From Sphingomonadaceae bacterium 3R27C6 (GTDB lineage Bacteria; Pseudomonadota; Alphaproteobacteria; Sphingomonadales; Sphingomonadaceae), in contig SCNS01000009.1 of assembly GCA_005503215.1 (NCBI GenBank), positions 124,001-188,000 of the forward strand: DNA of 64,000 nt, read 5' to 3'. Positions 26,486-34,634 of this stretch are shown here, in pieces (the first letter of the stretch is position 1; each line of letters begins with the position of its first letter). A program made the position numbers and the translations under genes. The notes under the pieces were generated by a model that was given only the letters and a program-made list of their open reading frames with translations, was not told the origin of the DNA and searched no databases.

Positions 26486-27394
26486 ATGCACAAGGTCACA
26501 ATCGAAGACTGCCGCCGCCATCAGCCGGACGGCGATCCGCGCTGGCAGGAAAGTTTCTACGTCGGCTGGGTCGACCTTGAGAACCGGGCTTGCGGCGCCA
26601 ATCACATCAGCCTCGCGCCCGCCGGCCACCGCGACACCCATGTGTGGAGCTGGACCATGGTCGACGGCGAGGTCATCGGCCGATCGCAGGCGCACGGGAT
26701 GCCGATGCCCGACAGCGATTATGACGATATGAGGATCGGCGTCCTGCATGTCCGGTCGAGCGACGATCCGCGGCGGCTGGCGCTTGGCGTCGACTATGCG
26801 AACGGTGTTACGCTCGACCTGAACTTCGCGGCCAGTTGTGACCCCGTCGAACTGTCGCTCGATCGCGGCGATGTGGTGCTAGGTGACCGGCATTATGAAT
26901 TGATGGGTCAGGTGTCGGGGACGCTGCGGACTCCGTCGCGGTCGATCGCCCTCCAGGCGTCGGGCTGGTCGGATCATAGCTGGGGCGCGCGCGATTTTTC
27001 GACCAATATCTCGCACCGTTGGCTTTGGGCGTCCTTCGGTGCCGATTTCGCGATCAGCGTGTTCGGATTCGTCAGCAACGATGGCTATTTCCCCTTTGGC
27101 TGGGTGTGGGACGGCGGCGAAATCCATCTGGTGACGGCGGTGCGTTTCGACGCGGTGGTCGCCGACGACGGCATCACCCCGCGCGGATGTGATGCTCGTA
27201 TCGCGACGGCATCCGGCCGCCGCTACCGCGTCAAGGGCCGCGTTCGCGATGCGGCGTTGATGGGCGGCGTCGGCTGGCATGCGATGAACGGGCTGACCGA
27301 GTATGAGTGCGGCGGCCGCATCGGCGAGGGCTTTCTGGAAGTCAATGAACTCAAGGTCCTGACCGCCGCGATGAAGGCGGAGCTGGCGCTTTGA
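26486..27394 (+). CDS. CrtC/AttH-like (lipocalin-fold) protein of unknown function
   Basis: 302 residues, with no signal peptide. The layout resembles the hydroxyneurosporene-synthase/AttH-like family (double calycin fold): an N-terminal half with WSWTMVDGEVIG, then GWSDHSWGARD near the middle, a conserved polar motif in this group. A DUF7064/7065-type assignment is possible but I am not sure of it. Such proteins are often encoded beside kinase-like phosphotransferase genes in actinobacterial and sphingomonad catabolic loci. It is coupled at both ends: two bases after the SDR stop, and its TGA overlaps the ATG of the kinase-like gene. It may bind or hydrate a hydrophobic terpenoid-like ligand; this is inference only. 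Confidence 0.6.
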   Translation: MHKVTIEDCRRHQPDGDPRWQESFYVGWVDLENRACGANHISLAPAGHRDTHVWSWTMVDGEVIGRSQAHGMPMPDSDYDDMRIGVLHVRSSDDPRRLALGVDYANGVTLDLNFAASCDPVELSLDRGDVVLGDRHYELMGQVSGTLRTPSRSIALQASGWSDHSWGARDFSTNISHRWLWASFGADFAISVFGFVSNDGYFPFGWVWDGGEIHLVTAVRFDAVVADDGITPRGCDARIATASGRRYRVKGRVRDAALMGGVGWHAMNGLTEYECGGRIGEGFLEVNELKVLTAAMKAELAL

Positions 27395-28443
27395 TGTTGG
27401 CGCCCAGCGTACCCGCTACGATTGCGGATATCTCCACCGACTGGATCGGACGCTCGCTCGCCGGCCGCTTCCCCGGAGTGCGCGTCGCGGCGGCGCGCAT
27501 GGAAGGGTTCGTCGACGGTACGGCCCAAAAATGCCGGTTCGAACTGGACTATGACAAGGCCGGTCCGGGCGGCCCGCCGTCGCTGTGGGTCAAGGGCGGG
27601 TTCGATCCGAAGGGAGCCAGTCAGGGGAATGCCTATTCCAACGAAGTGCGCTTCTACCGCGACCTTGCGCCTTTGCTCGACATCAGCCTGCCCGACAGCT
27701 TTCACGGCGCGATCGATAAGGAGACGAACAACGGGGTCGTCGTGCTGGAGGACCTGCTGCTGCGCGGCGCGCGCTTCGGGCGGGCGACCGAGCCGCTGGC
27801 GCCCGATATGGCGGCGCGCGTCCTGACGATACAGGCGCGGCTCCACGCGCGATTCTGGGGCGGTCGCGATACGGCGCATCTCGATTGGCTCGTCCCCGGC
27901 GGCGCCATCGCCGGCGCGGGCGTGGTCGATCAATATTTCGGCCTGTGGGACAATGCCCGGATACTGCCGCGTTTCACCTTCCTTACCGCCGAACAGACCG
28001 ACAGGCCGCGGATGCAAGCGGCGCTGAACCGGCTGATCGATCATTTGCGCGATCATCCGCTGTGCGTGCTCCACGGGGATTCGCAGGGCGGGAACCTGTT
28101 TTTCATCGGCGATGCGCCGGGTTATCTCGACTGGCAGCATTCGATGATCGGCCATTGGGCCTTTGATCTTGCCGGATTCATGATGACGTCGCTGACGGTC
28201 GAGGACCGACGGCTCCATGAGCGTGCGCTGCTGCAGCATTATCTGTCGGAACTGACGGATGCCGGGGCCGCCGCGCCATCTTTCGACGCCGCATGGGATG
28301 ATTATGCGCGTTATGCCATGTGGGCCTTCATGTGGGTGATGTGCCCCGTGGAGGCGCATCCCGAAGCGGTGTGTTCGGCGAACAGCGAACGCGCCTGTGC
28401 GGCGATTTCGGACCTTCAGACACTCGCCAAGCTTGGCGTGTAG
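27394..28443 (+). CDS. Phosphotransferase of the aminoglycoside/ecdysteroid-kinase-like superfamily
   Basis: 349 residues of the protein-kinase-like APH fold (PF01636/EcKL-like). Lys67 in LWVKGGF and Glu84 in NEVRFY fit the ATP-anchoring pair. The catalytic loop is HGDSQGGN (His227-Asn234) and the metal-binding motif is DWQ (246-248) in YLDWQHS. It should phosphorylate a hydroxyl of a small molecule; relatives act on aminoglycosides, choline, macrolides or ecdysteroids. The TGATG overlap with the previous gene shows translational coupling. It ends 16 bp from the convergent Rieske gene. Kinase activity in a degradation operon is unusual; the substrate is unknown. Confidence 0.85.
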   Translation: MLAPSVPATIADISTDWIGRSLAGRFPGVRVAAARMEGFVDGTAQKCRFELDYDKAGPGGPPSLWVKGGFDPKGASQGNAYSNEVRFYRDLAPLLDISLPDSFHGAIDKETNNGVVVLEDLLLRGARFGRATEPLAPDMAARVLTIQARLHARFWGGRDTAHLDWLVPGGAIAGAGVVDQYFGLWDNARILPRFTFLTAEQTDRPRMQAALNRLIDHLRDHPLCVLHGDSQGGNLFFIGDAPGYLDWQHSMIGHWAFDLAGFMMTSLTVEDRRLHERALLQHYLSELTDAGAAAPSFDAAWDDYARYAMWAFMWVMCPVEAHPEAVCSANSERACAAISDLQTLAKLGV

Positions 28444-28459
28444 CGAAGGCGGCGCCTCG

Positions 28460-29665
28460 TCAGCCGCGCGCGGCGCGCGGCTTCATCGACACCACGCTCG
28501 GTCCCGCCATCACCCGGTCGTAACTGCGGTGAAACTGCTGATTGATGACCTCGTTGTGCGCGAGCAGCATCGTGCCGGTGTTGGGCATGTTCGCCGAGCG
28601 CTGGATGCTGTCGCCGACCGGCACGTCCTCATTGAGGATCGCGGCTTCGGCGATATCCCAATTCTTGGCGAGGATCGACTGACCCTTCTCGTCATAGTCG
28701 CCGGGCGCCTTTGGCGTCAGGAAGCGTAAGTGGACGCGCGAGCGGCCGGGGTTATGGACGTCCTGATACATCGTCCAGAATTCGGCATGATGCGGGTGCA
28801 ACTGGATGCTGACGTTGGGGAAGACCATATTGCCGTAAACGACATAGGGGTCGAGATCATGTTCGCCCGGTTCGCTGCCCAATATCTCGTCGATCTTGCG
28901 CCGCGGCGTCGTCGTCACCGCATGGTCGCCCGTGCCTTCGACCCGCGCCATCATATTCATGTAGAAATAGGGGCGGATCGTCGGCCCGTGGACCCATTGG
29001 ACATGATAGCCGTCGGTCAGCCCGTCGACCATGATCTTCCAGTTCTGGGCGAAATCGAAAAAGGCCTCGCGATAGAAATATTGGCGGTCGAGCCCGTAGT
29101 TTGCGAGCACGCCGTCCATCACCGGGCCGAGGTGCGCGGCGACGTCGATCGAGCCTTCGGGATTTTCGACGATCCAGATGAAGCCGTGGCGTTCCTCGCA
29201 CGGCAAAGCGATCAGATTGCGCTCGCGGCACGGCAGGCTGAGCCCCAGCGTCTGCTTGAAGGTCAGGCCGATCAACTCGCCCTCGTTGGTGTAGGTCCAG
29301 CCGTGATAGGGGCAGGAGAAGCGTCCCTGCTTGCCCTCGGCCTGCGTCACCAGCGTCGCGCCGCGGTGGCGGCACATGTTGAGGAAGGCGCGGACCTGGC
29401 CGTCCTTGCCGCGCGTGACCAGCGCTTCGCTGCGGTTCAATTTCACCGTCACATAGCTGCCCGATTCGGGAAGCTGGCTGCCGTGCAGCGCCATCATCGG
29501 ATAATGTTCGAAGATTTTCTCGCGCTCGGCGATCGCGATGTCCGGATCCGAATAGACCGAGAGCGGATATTCGTAGGTTTCCTCGATCATATCGGTGCTG
29601 TTATCGCGGATATGCCGGAGCAGCTTTTCCGCCACCTGACGGTTATGTTCGGGGCTCAGATACAT
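28460..29665 (-). CDS. Rieske non-haem iron oxygenase, alpha subunit 2
   Basis: 401 residues. The Rieske cluster ligands are C98-x-H100 and C118-x2-H121 (CRHRGA, CPYHGW). The mononuclear iron site is D218-x2-H221-x4-H226 in LTDGYHVQWVH. It resembles alpha subunits of ring-hydroxylating dioxygenases, but no beta subunit or reductase lies next to it. ATG 29665 is preceded by GGAGAG; extra upstream residues in frame are rejected. It is divergent from an acyl-CoA synthetase gene across an AT-rich gap carrying the TTTACA-N12-TGTAAA element, the same arrangement as Rieske 1 with its neighbour. It is likely to oxidise a related intermediate. Confidence 0.93.
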   Translation of the reverse strand: MYLSPEHNRQVAEKLLRHIRDNSTDMIEETYEYPLSVYSDPDIAIAEREKIFEHYPMMALHGSQLPESGSYVTVKLNRSEALVTRGKDGQVRAFLNMCRHRGATLVTQAEGKQGRFSCPYHGWTYTNEGELIGLTFKQTLGLSLPCRERNLIALPCEERHGFIWIVENPEGSIDVAAHLGPVMDGVLANYGLDRQYFYREAFFDFAQNWKIMVDGLTDGYHVQWVHGPTIRPYFYMNMMARVEGTGDHAVTTTPRRKIDEILGSEPGEHDLDPYVVYGNMVFPNVSIQLHPHHAEFWTMYQDVHNPGRSRVHLRFLTPKAPGDYDEKGQSILAKNWDIAEAAILNEDVPVGDSIQRSANMPNTGTMLLAHNEVINQQFHRSYDRVMAGPSVVSMKPRAARG

Positions 29666-29727
29666 TCGACTCTCCGCATTTCCTGATCGGAAAGCAACGG
29701 CTCGACGCGATATGTGGAGCAATTGCC

Positions 29728-29751
29728 TTTACACATATGTAGCATTGTAAA
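29728..29751. promoter_or_regulatory. Operator-like repeat TTTACA-N12-TGTAAA
   Basis: Perfect 6-bp arms with a partly palindromic centre (ACATATGT), in the 171-bp gap between Rieske 2 and acyl-CoA synthetase 2. It has the same geometry as the element at 12025. Confidence 0.5.
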
Positions 29752-29836
29752 TAGCAAAAACCTATATAAAAAGGGGTTTGTGAAAAATGCGACTTTACGT
29801 GTCGGTCGATCGGCAAGGCAAAGCGCGGGGAGAGAT

Positions 29837-31444
29837 ATGGTCGATACGCTGAATATGCCTTCGGTCCCGGTGCTGATTCGTGAGCGCGCGGCGCGCGATC
29901 CGTCGGCGCCGTTCATCACCGACGTCGCGGGCGGTACGATGACCGGCGGGGAGTTTCACGAAGCTGCATTGCGTGTCGCCGACGCAATGGCGGCTATCGG
30001 CGTCGCGCCGGGAGAGTGCGTCGCGACGATGCTCGATCCGTGCCTCGCCGCCTATTGCTCGTGGATCGGGCTTGGCTGGCGCGGCGCACTCGAGGTGCCG
30101 ATTAATCCCGAATATAAGGGCAATCTGCTGGCCTATGCGCTCAACGACTGCCGCGCGCGGGTGCTGATCACCAACAACGCCTGCGTCGATCAGGTCGATG
30201 CGGTTCGCGACCGGCTTGAAACGCTCGAGCGGATCATCACGATCGACGACGCGACTTGCCCGAGCGAGATACCGATCGCGACGCTCGCGTCGGTCGAGGC
30301 GGAGGCCCCGCGCATCGATCACGCCGAACCGCAGCTCGCCGACACCAATGCCGTCATCTACACGTCGGGCACCACCGGCCCCTCGAAAGGCGTGCTGCAG
30401 GCGTGGGGTTCGATCCAGCAGGTGCAGCATAATTTCAGCGGCGAGGTGATCGATCCCGATCAAGTGCCGATCTATTATTCGCCCTGGCCGACCTTTCATT
30501 CGTCGGGGCGGGTCGGCTTCGTTTTCGCGGTGGTGCGCGGCGGGCATATGGTATTCCGCAGCCGCTTTTCGGTCCGCCACTATTGGGCCGATGTGCGCAA
30601 ACATGGCTGCACCCACACGCAGCTGATGGGGATTGCCGGTTTCCTGATGAACGTCGAGCGACGGCCGGTCGATGCCGACAATCCGCTGCAATGGGTGCTG
30701 ATGAACCCGGTGCTGCCCGACTATCGCGATTTCGAGGCGCGGTTCGGGGTCAGGGTCTGTACCGGATGGGGGATGACCGAAATCGGCTTTCCGCTGAACG
30801 CATCGGACCTGCCGAACGCGCAGACCTGCGGCAAATTGTCGCCGCTCTACGAAGTCCGCATCGTCGATGCCCAAGGCCGCGACCTTCCCGACGGGCAGGC
30901 GGGCGAATTGCTGATCCGCGGCAAGGCGCCCTTCCTGATCACGAGGGGCTATCTGAACAAGCCCGAGGCGAACCGGAAGGCGTGGCGCGACGGCTGGTAT
31001 GCGACGGGCGACATTCTTCGCCGCGATCCCGACGGCTATTTCTACTTCCTCGACCGCGCGAACGATTACCTCCGCGTGCGCGGCAATAATGTCTCATCAT
31101 TGGAGCTGGAAGGCGAGGTGCGCGCGCATCCGGCGGTCGCCGAAGCCGCGGCGATCGGGGTGAAGGCCGCCGATGTCCCCGCGCTTCCGGGCAATGCGCG
31201 GGCCGACGAGGATGAGATCAAGATCGCGGTGAAACTGAATGGCTCGGCGCCGCTCGGCGAGGGCGAACTTGTCGATTATCTCGCCGGGCGGTTGCCGCGC
31301 TATATGGTCCCGCGCTTCGTCGAGTTCGTCGATGACCTGCCGCGCACGCCGACGGGCAAGATCCGCAAGGCGGGCCTTCGCGAAAGCCCGGTGAACGCGG
31401 CGACGTGGGACCGGCTCAGCCGATCCGTTCCCGCCGCAACCTGA
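29837..31444 (+). CDS. Acyl-CoA synthetase (ANL superfamily) 2
   Basis: 535 residues. The nucleotide-binding loop YTSGTTGPSKG, the A5 motif GWGMTEIG, the hinge GWYATGDILRRDPDGYFYFLDR (split near residue 395) and the C-terminal lysine in PRTPTGKIRK are all visible. It activates a carboxylate to its CoA ester in the cytoplasm. ATG 29837 follows GGGGAGAGAT. The upstream in-frame stretch lies in the AT-rich promoter gap and is not coding. Its 3' end overlaps the 3' end of the convergent acyl-CoA synthetase 3 gene by 29 bp. It is read divergently from Rieske 2, and both are probably controlled by the shared operator-like repeat. Confidence 0.92.
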   Translation: MVDTLNMPSVPVLIRERAARDPSAPFITDVAGGTMTGGEFHEAALRVADAMAAIGVAPGECVATMLDPCLAAYCSWIGLGWRGALEVPINPEYKGNLLAYALNDCRARVLITNNACVDQVDAVRDRLETLERIITIDDATCPSEIPIATLASVEAEAPRIDHAEPQLADTNAVIYTSGTTGPSKGVLQAWGSIQQVQHNFSGEVIDPDQVPIYYSPWPTFHSSGRVGFVFAVVRGGHMVFRSRFSVRHYWADVRKHGCTHTQLMGIAGFLMNVERRPVDADNPLQWVLMNPVLPDYRDFEARFGVRVCTGWGMTEIGFPLNASDLPNAQTCGKLSPLYEVRIVDAQGRDLPDGQAGELLIRGKAPFLITRGYLNKPEANRKAWRDGWYATGDILRRDPDGYFYFLDRANDYLRVRGNNVSSLELEGEVRAHPAVAEAAAIGVKAADVPALPGNARADEDEIKIAVKLNGSAPLGEGELVDYLAGRLPRYMVPRFVEFVDDLPRTPTGKIRKAGLRESPVNAATWDRLSRSVPAAT

Positions 31445-33017
31445 TCCCCGCCGCCTCGCGGTCCCAGGTGTCGGCGGTAATGCCGTCGTCGCGCAGCGCA
31501 TATTTCTGGATCTTCTGGGTCGGGGTGCGCGGCAGGTCGGGCATCAGCCGGAAATAGCGCGGCACCATATAATGCGGCAGTCGGGTGGCGAGGAAGGCGG
31601 TCAATGCTTTGAGGTCGACCTCGGTCCCGTCCGTCGGCATGACGCAGGCCATCACCTCATCCTCGGTCTTGTCGCTCGCCACGCCGATCACCGCGGCTTC
31701 CTTGACGCCGGCAAAGGCGCGGATTTCCTGTTCGACCTCATAGGCCGAGATATTCTCGCCGCGGCGGCGGATCGCATCCTTGCGGCGGTCGACGAAGAAA
31801 TAATCGCCGTCGGCGTCGCGGCGCAAGAGATCGCCGGTGTGCAGCCAGCCGTTGCGCCAGGTTTCGGCGGTCGCCTCCGGATTCTTGTAATATTCGGTGA
31901 ACATCGTCCAGGGCTGGTCGCAGCGCAGGATCGCCTCGCCGACCGCGCCGTCGGGCACCTCGATATCATGTTCGTCGACCAGCCGGATATGCTGCCCCGC
32001 GCGCAGCCGCCCGGCGACGCCGATCTTGTCGGGGTTGAGCGGGCTTTGCACCGGGTTGGCGAGCTCGGTCATGCTGTAGGCGGCGAAGGCGCCGACCCCG
32101 AAACGCGCGGTAAACGCCTTGACGTCGGCGGTATAGGGCACCGCGCTCACCGATTTCAGGCTGTGGTTCCGGTCATCGTCCGACGGCGGGGTGCTGAGCA
32201 GGAAGGGGATCATCGCCCCGAGCAGTGTCGTCGTATTCGCCCCATGCTCGCGGACGATCTGCCAGAACTGGTCGGTCTTGAACGATTCGACGAGCACGAC
32301 CGAGCCGGCGTTCGAGAGCTGGCCGTAAAGGCAGCCGAAGCCGCCCGAATGGAAAATCGGCAGATGCGCGAGGTGGCGATATTCGCGCCCGATCATCGCC
32401 GGCATCGCCGCGTGATAGAAGGTCCACATATGCGCATAGGAGCACATCACCGCCTTTGACGGGCCGGTGGTGCCCGAGGTGAAGATGATCGCCATATTGT
32501 CCCACGGCGCGAGCGGCCGGGCGAGGTCGCCCGCGCTGCCCGGCTCGGTCAGCATATCCTCGCCGTGGAGGATGAGGCCTTCGACGGGATCGGCGTCGCC
32601 GCCGATAACGATCACCTGTTCGAGCATGCCGCGCTCGACGTCGGCGAGGCGCGGCATGAGGTCGCGGTGAACCAGCCCGACCTTCGCGTCGGCGAGCCAC
32701 AACACATGCCGGAGCAGACTGCCGCGATAGGCGAGATTGGCGGGCACGAAGACCGCGCCGAGCATATGCGTGCCGAGCCAGGCGCGTACGGCCGCTTTGC
32801 CGTTGGGCAGCCAGTTGAAGACATGATCGCCCTGGCCGACGCCCAGCCTCTGCAAGGCTGCCGCGGCGCGATGCGCTTGATCGAGCGCCTCGGCGAAACT
32901 CCATTCGCTGCCGTCCTGAAAGCGCATGTAGAGATCGTCCGGATGCTCGCGCGCCTGCCGTTCGAGCAGATGGCGGGTAATCGCCTGATCGGCGGTGGGG
33001 AAGGGCATGTCGGACAT
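31416..33017 (-). CDS. Acyl-CoA synthetase (ANL superfamily) 3
   Basis: 533 residues. FTSGTTGPSKAV binds ATP, AAYSMTELANP is the A5 region, WLHTGDLLRRDADGDYFFVDRR-type hinge precedes RRRGENIS, and PRTPTQKIQK holds the C-terminal catalytic lysine. Its N-terminal half resembles crotonobetaine/carnitine-CoA-ligase-like synthetases. ATG 33017 follows AGGAAAGAACCG; an ATG three codons later is possible. It lies 19 bp after the DUF2889-like gene on the same strand and shares its promoter, which carries operator copy 2. The 29-bp antiparallel overlap with synthetase 2 could allow mutual transcriptional interference. Confidence 0.92.
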   Translation of the reverse strand: MSDMPFPTADQAITRHLLERQAREHPDDLYMRFQDGSEWSFAEALDQAHRAAAALQRLGVGQGDHVFNWLPNGKAAVRAWLGTHMLGAVFVPANLAYRGSLLRHVLWLADAKVGLVHRDLMPRLADVERGMLEQVIVIGGDADPVEGLILHGEDMLTEPGSAGDLARPLAPWDNMAIIFTSGTTGPSKAVMCSYAHMWTFYHAAMPAMIGREYRHLAHLPIFHSGGFGCLYGQLSNAGSVVLVESFKTDQFWQIVREHGANTTTLLGAMIPFLLSTPPSDDDRNHSLKSVSAVPYTADVKAFTARFGVGAFAAYSMTELANPVQSPLNPDKIGVAGRLRAGQHIRLVDEHDIEVPDGAVGEAILRCDQPWTMFTEYYKNPEATAETWRNGWLHTGDLLRRDADGDYFFVDRRKDAIRRRGENISAYEVEQEIRAFAGVKEAAVIGVASDKTEDEVMACVMPTDGTEVDLKALTAFLATRLPHYMVPRYFRLMPDLPRTPTQKIQKYALRDDGITADTWDREAAGIRLRRERIG

Positions 33018-33036
33018 CGGTTCTTTCCTGCAGCAG

Positions 33037-33813
33037 TCAGGCGAAAGGGAAGTGGGCGGCATCCTCGCGGCGGAGACCGGGGCGTGCGTTGGCGAGACGG
33101 ATGGAAGCGGCGTAGCGTTCGGGTTGCGAGCCGAAGCAGGCGGCGGGCGGCGGGCCCGACAGGGCGCCCGCTCGTCCATAATATTGCGTGATGTCCATGC
33201 GTTGTCCGCGTCCGACGAAGGCGCCGCGCTGGATCAGGAACATGCGTTCGAATTCCTCTGCCGACAGCCGCTCGGTCGCCCAGCGCGCGAAGCCCGCGAG
33301 CAGCGGCGAGCCGGCATAGGTCGAGGGCGCGGTGATCCGGAATTCGGCATCGATCTCGATTATCAGCACGGGCGCGCCATCCTGAAGGAGGCGTACCGGC
33401 TGCGTGTCGGCATCGGCATCGGGCAGGATGACGTCGTAACGCCGATCATCGCGGCCCTGCGCGATGTGCGCGGCGGCGAGGCGCAGCGTGTCGAACATAT
33501 GGGTGCATTGCAGCGCCGGTTCGGTCTGCAGCCAGCGCGTGCGCAGATCCGCGATCAGCGGCAGGCCGGCAAGGCCGGACAGCGCTCGCTCGGCACCCGC
33601 ACAGCTGCTCAGCGGATGGCGTTCCCAGCGGCTCTCCACGGCGGTCAGCGCGCGATCGTCGTGATGGATCGACAGCGCCAGCGCGTGGAACGGATCCTCC
33701 AGCACCGCCTCGACCCGATCGGGAGCGCGGCGGCGAAACACCGTCGACCGGACGAAATAGCCGTCGCCATATCGGGGATTGGCGGGCATCCGGCCCGCCA
33801 GATCATCGGTCAT
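33037..33813 (-). CDS. DUF2889-like protein
   Basis: 258 residues. The middle resembles DUF2889 (PF11136-like): an Arg-rich start, EDPFHALALSIHHDD, spaced Cys in LSSCAGAE, and the typical CTHMFDTLRLAAA segment corresponding to the family's GCTHL motif. No function is established for the family; it recurs in CoA-dependent aromatic or steroid catabolic clusters. I prefer ATG 33813 because GGGAGAT lies ten bases upstream; an ATG at 33831 is possible. It is first gene of a two-gene unit with acyl-CoA synthetase 3, with a perfect copy of the 16-bp operator 44 bp upstream. The conserved His/Cys residues hint at metal binding or CoA-ester hydrolysis, but this is a guess. Confidence 0.72.
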   Translation of the reverse strand: MTDDLAGRMPANPRYGDGYFVRSTVFRRRAPDRVEAVLEDPFHALALSIHHDDRALTAVESRWERHPLSSCAGAERALSGLAGLPLIADLRTRWLQTEPALQCTHMFDTLRLAAAHIAQGRDDRRYDVILPDADADTQPVRLLQDGAPVLIIEIDAEFRITAPSTYAGSPLLAGFARWATERLSAEEFERMFLIQRGAFVGRGQRMDITQYYGRAGALSGPPPAACFGSQPERYAASIRLANARPGLRREDAAHFPFA

Positions 33814-33856
33814 CGGTCGCAGATCTCCCATGCCCGCCGCTTGGTCGCGCGGCTAC

Positions 33857-33872
33857 TTAATCAATTGATTAA
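33857..33872. promoter_or_regulatory. 16-bp palindromic operator copy 2 (perfect, TTAATCAATTGATTAA)
   Basis: The only perfectly symmetric copy of the shared palindrome. It is 44 bp upstream of the DUF2889-like/acyl-CoA synthetase 3 unit, in the gap with the TetR gene end. Confidence 0.7.
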
Positions 33873-33920
33873 ATATCTGTGTCAGCTTGGTGAGAGGCCG
33901 TCAAGTCGGCGATGAAGGCG

Positions 33921-34529
33921 TTACCGGATTTCGCTGCCGGCGAGCAAAGGCTGGACGATGAAGCGCCGGATGAAGCGGCGCTTTTCGGCATCGTCGATCT
34001 GCGGCGAGGCGACCTGAAGCATCAGCATCGCCTGCGCGCGCGCGAGCCAATAAATGATCTCGTCGATCTCGAGGTCGGCCGCGATCTCGCCGCGCGCGCG
34101 CGCCTGTTCGAACAAATTCGTCCACCAGGTGCGCTGCAACTGCTGCATCAGGCTACTCGGCGAAATCACCGATTCCTGGAATTCGATGCTTTCGACCATG
34201 CGACGGATATAGACATTCTCGTTCGCCAGCCGGATGACGAGCAGCAGCGTATCGGTCAGGAAATCGGCAAAATCGTCGGACCGTACCAGCCGCCGCCGCA
34301 CTTCGCTGTTGACGCGCCACGTCTCACGCACCGAAATCTCGTCGAGGATCGCGTCCTTGCTCGGATAATATTTATAGACGGTCGGCCGCGACACCTTGGC
34401 GCGGCTCGCGATATTTTCGATCGTCGTCTTCGCAATCCCATATTGCTCGAAACAATCATAAGCGGCGCGCAGGATGCGCTCCTGCGTCGAATTGTCGTCC
34501 GTCCGGGCTGCCGCCGGGCCGCTGTCCAT
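33921..34529 (-). CDS. TetR-family transcriptional regulator
   Basis: 202 residues. The HTH YGIAKTTIENIASRAKVSRP-TVYKYY is followed by a helical effector domain with YIRRMVESIEF and ends RRFIVQPLL. The ATG is preceded by CAGGAGATCGACG. It is a close relative of the TetR at 16751 with an almost identical recognition helix, so it may bind similar DNA. It sits 105 bp behind molybdopterin oxidoreductase 2 on the same strand, in a GC-rich gap with no palindrome of the two main classes, so it may be co-transcribed with that gene. A role in controlling this region is likely; the target is unproven. Confidence 0.88.
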   Translation of the reverse strand: MDSGPAAARTDDNSTQERILRAAYDCFEQYGIAKTTIENIASRAKVSRPTVYKYYPSKDAILDEISVRETWRVNSEVRRRLVRSDDFADFLTDTLLLVIRLANENVYIRRMVESIEFQESVISPSSLMQQLQRTWWTNLFEQARARGEIAADLEIDEIIYWLARAQAMLMLQVASPQIDDAEKRRFIRRFIVQPLLAGSEIR

Positions 34530-34634
34530 CGTCGATCTCCTGCCCCCGACGGGGAATGCTGCATCGCGCCGTCGTTAGCAAGGCTGGCAGTGCGAACAAG
34601 CCGCAAAATCGTCACGCGGCGCCGCCGGCGCCTC

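Noticed and set aside
29656..29919. Small minus-strand frame (87 aa) in the Rieske 2 / synthetase 2 gap
   Set aside because: It lies on the AT-rich promoter and overlaps both starts; no ribosome site or conserved composition.
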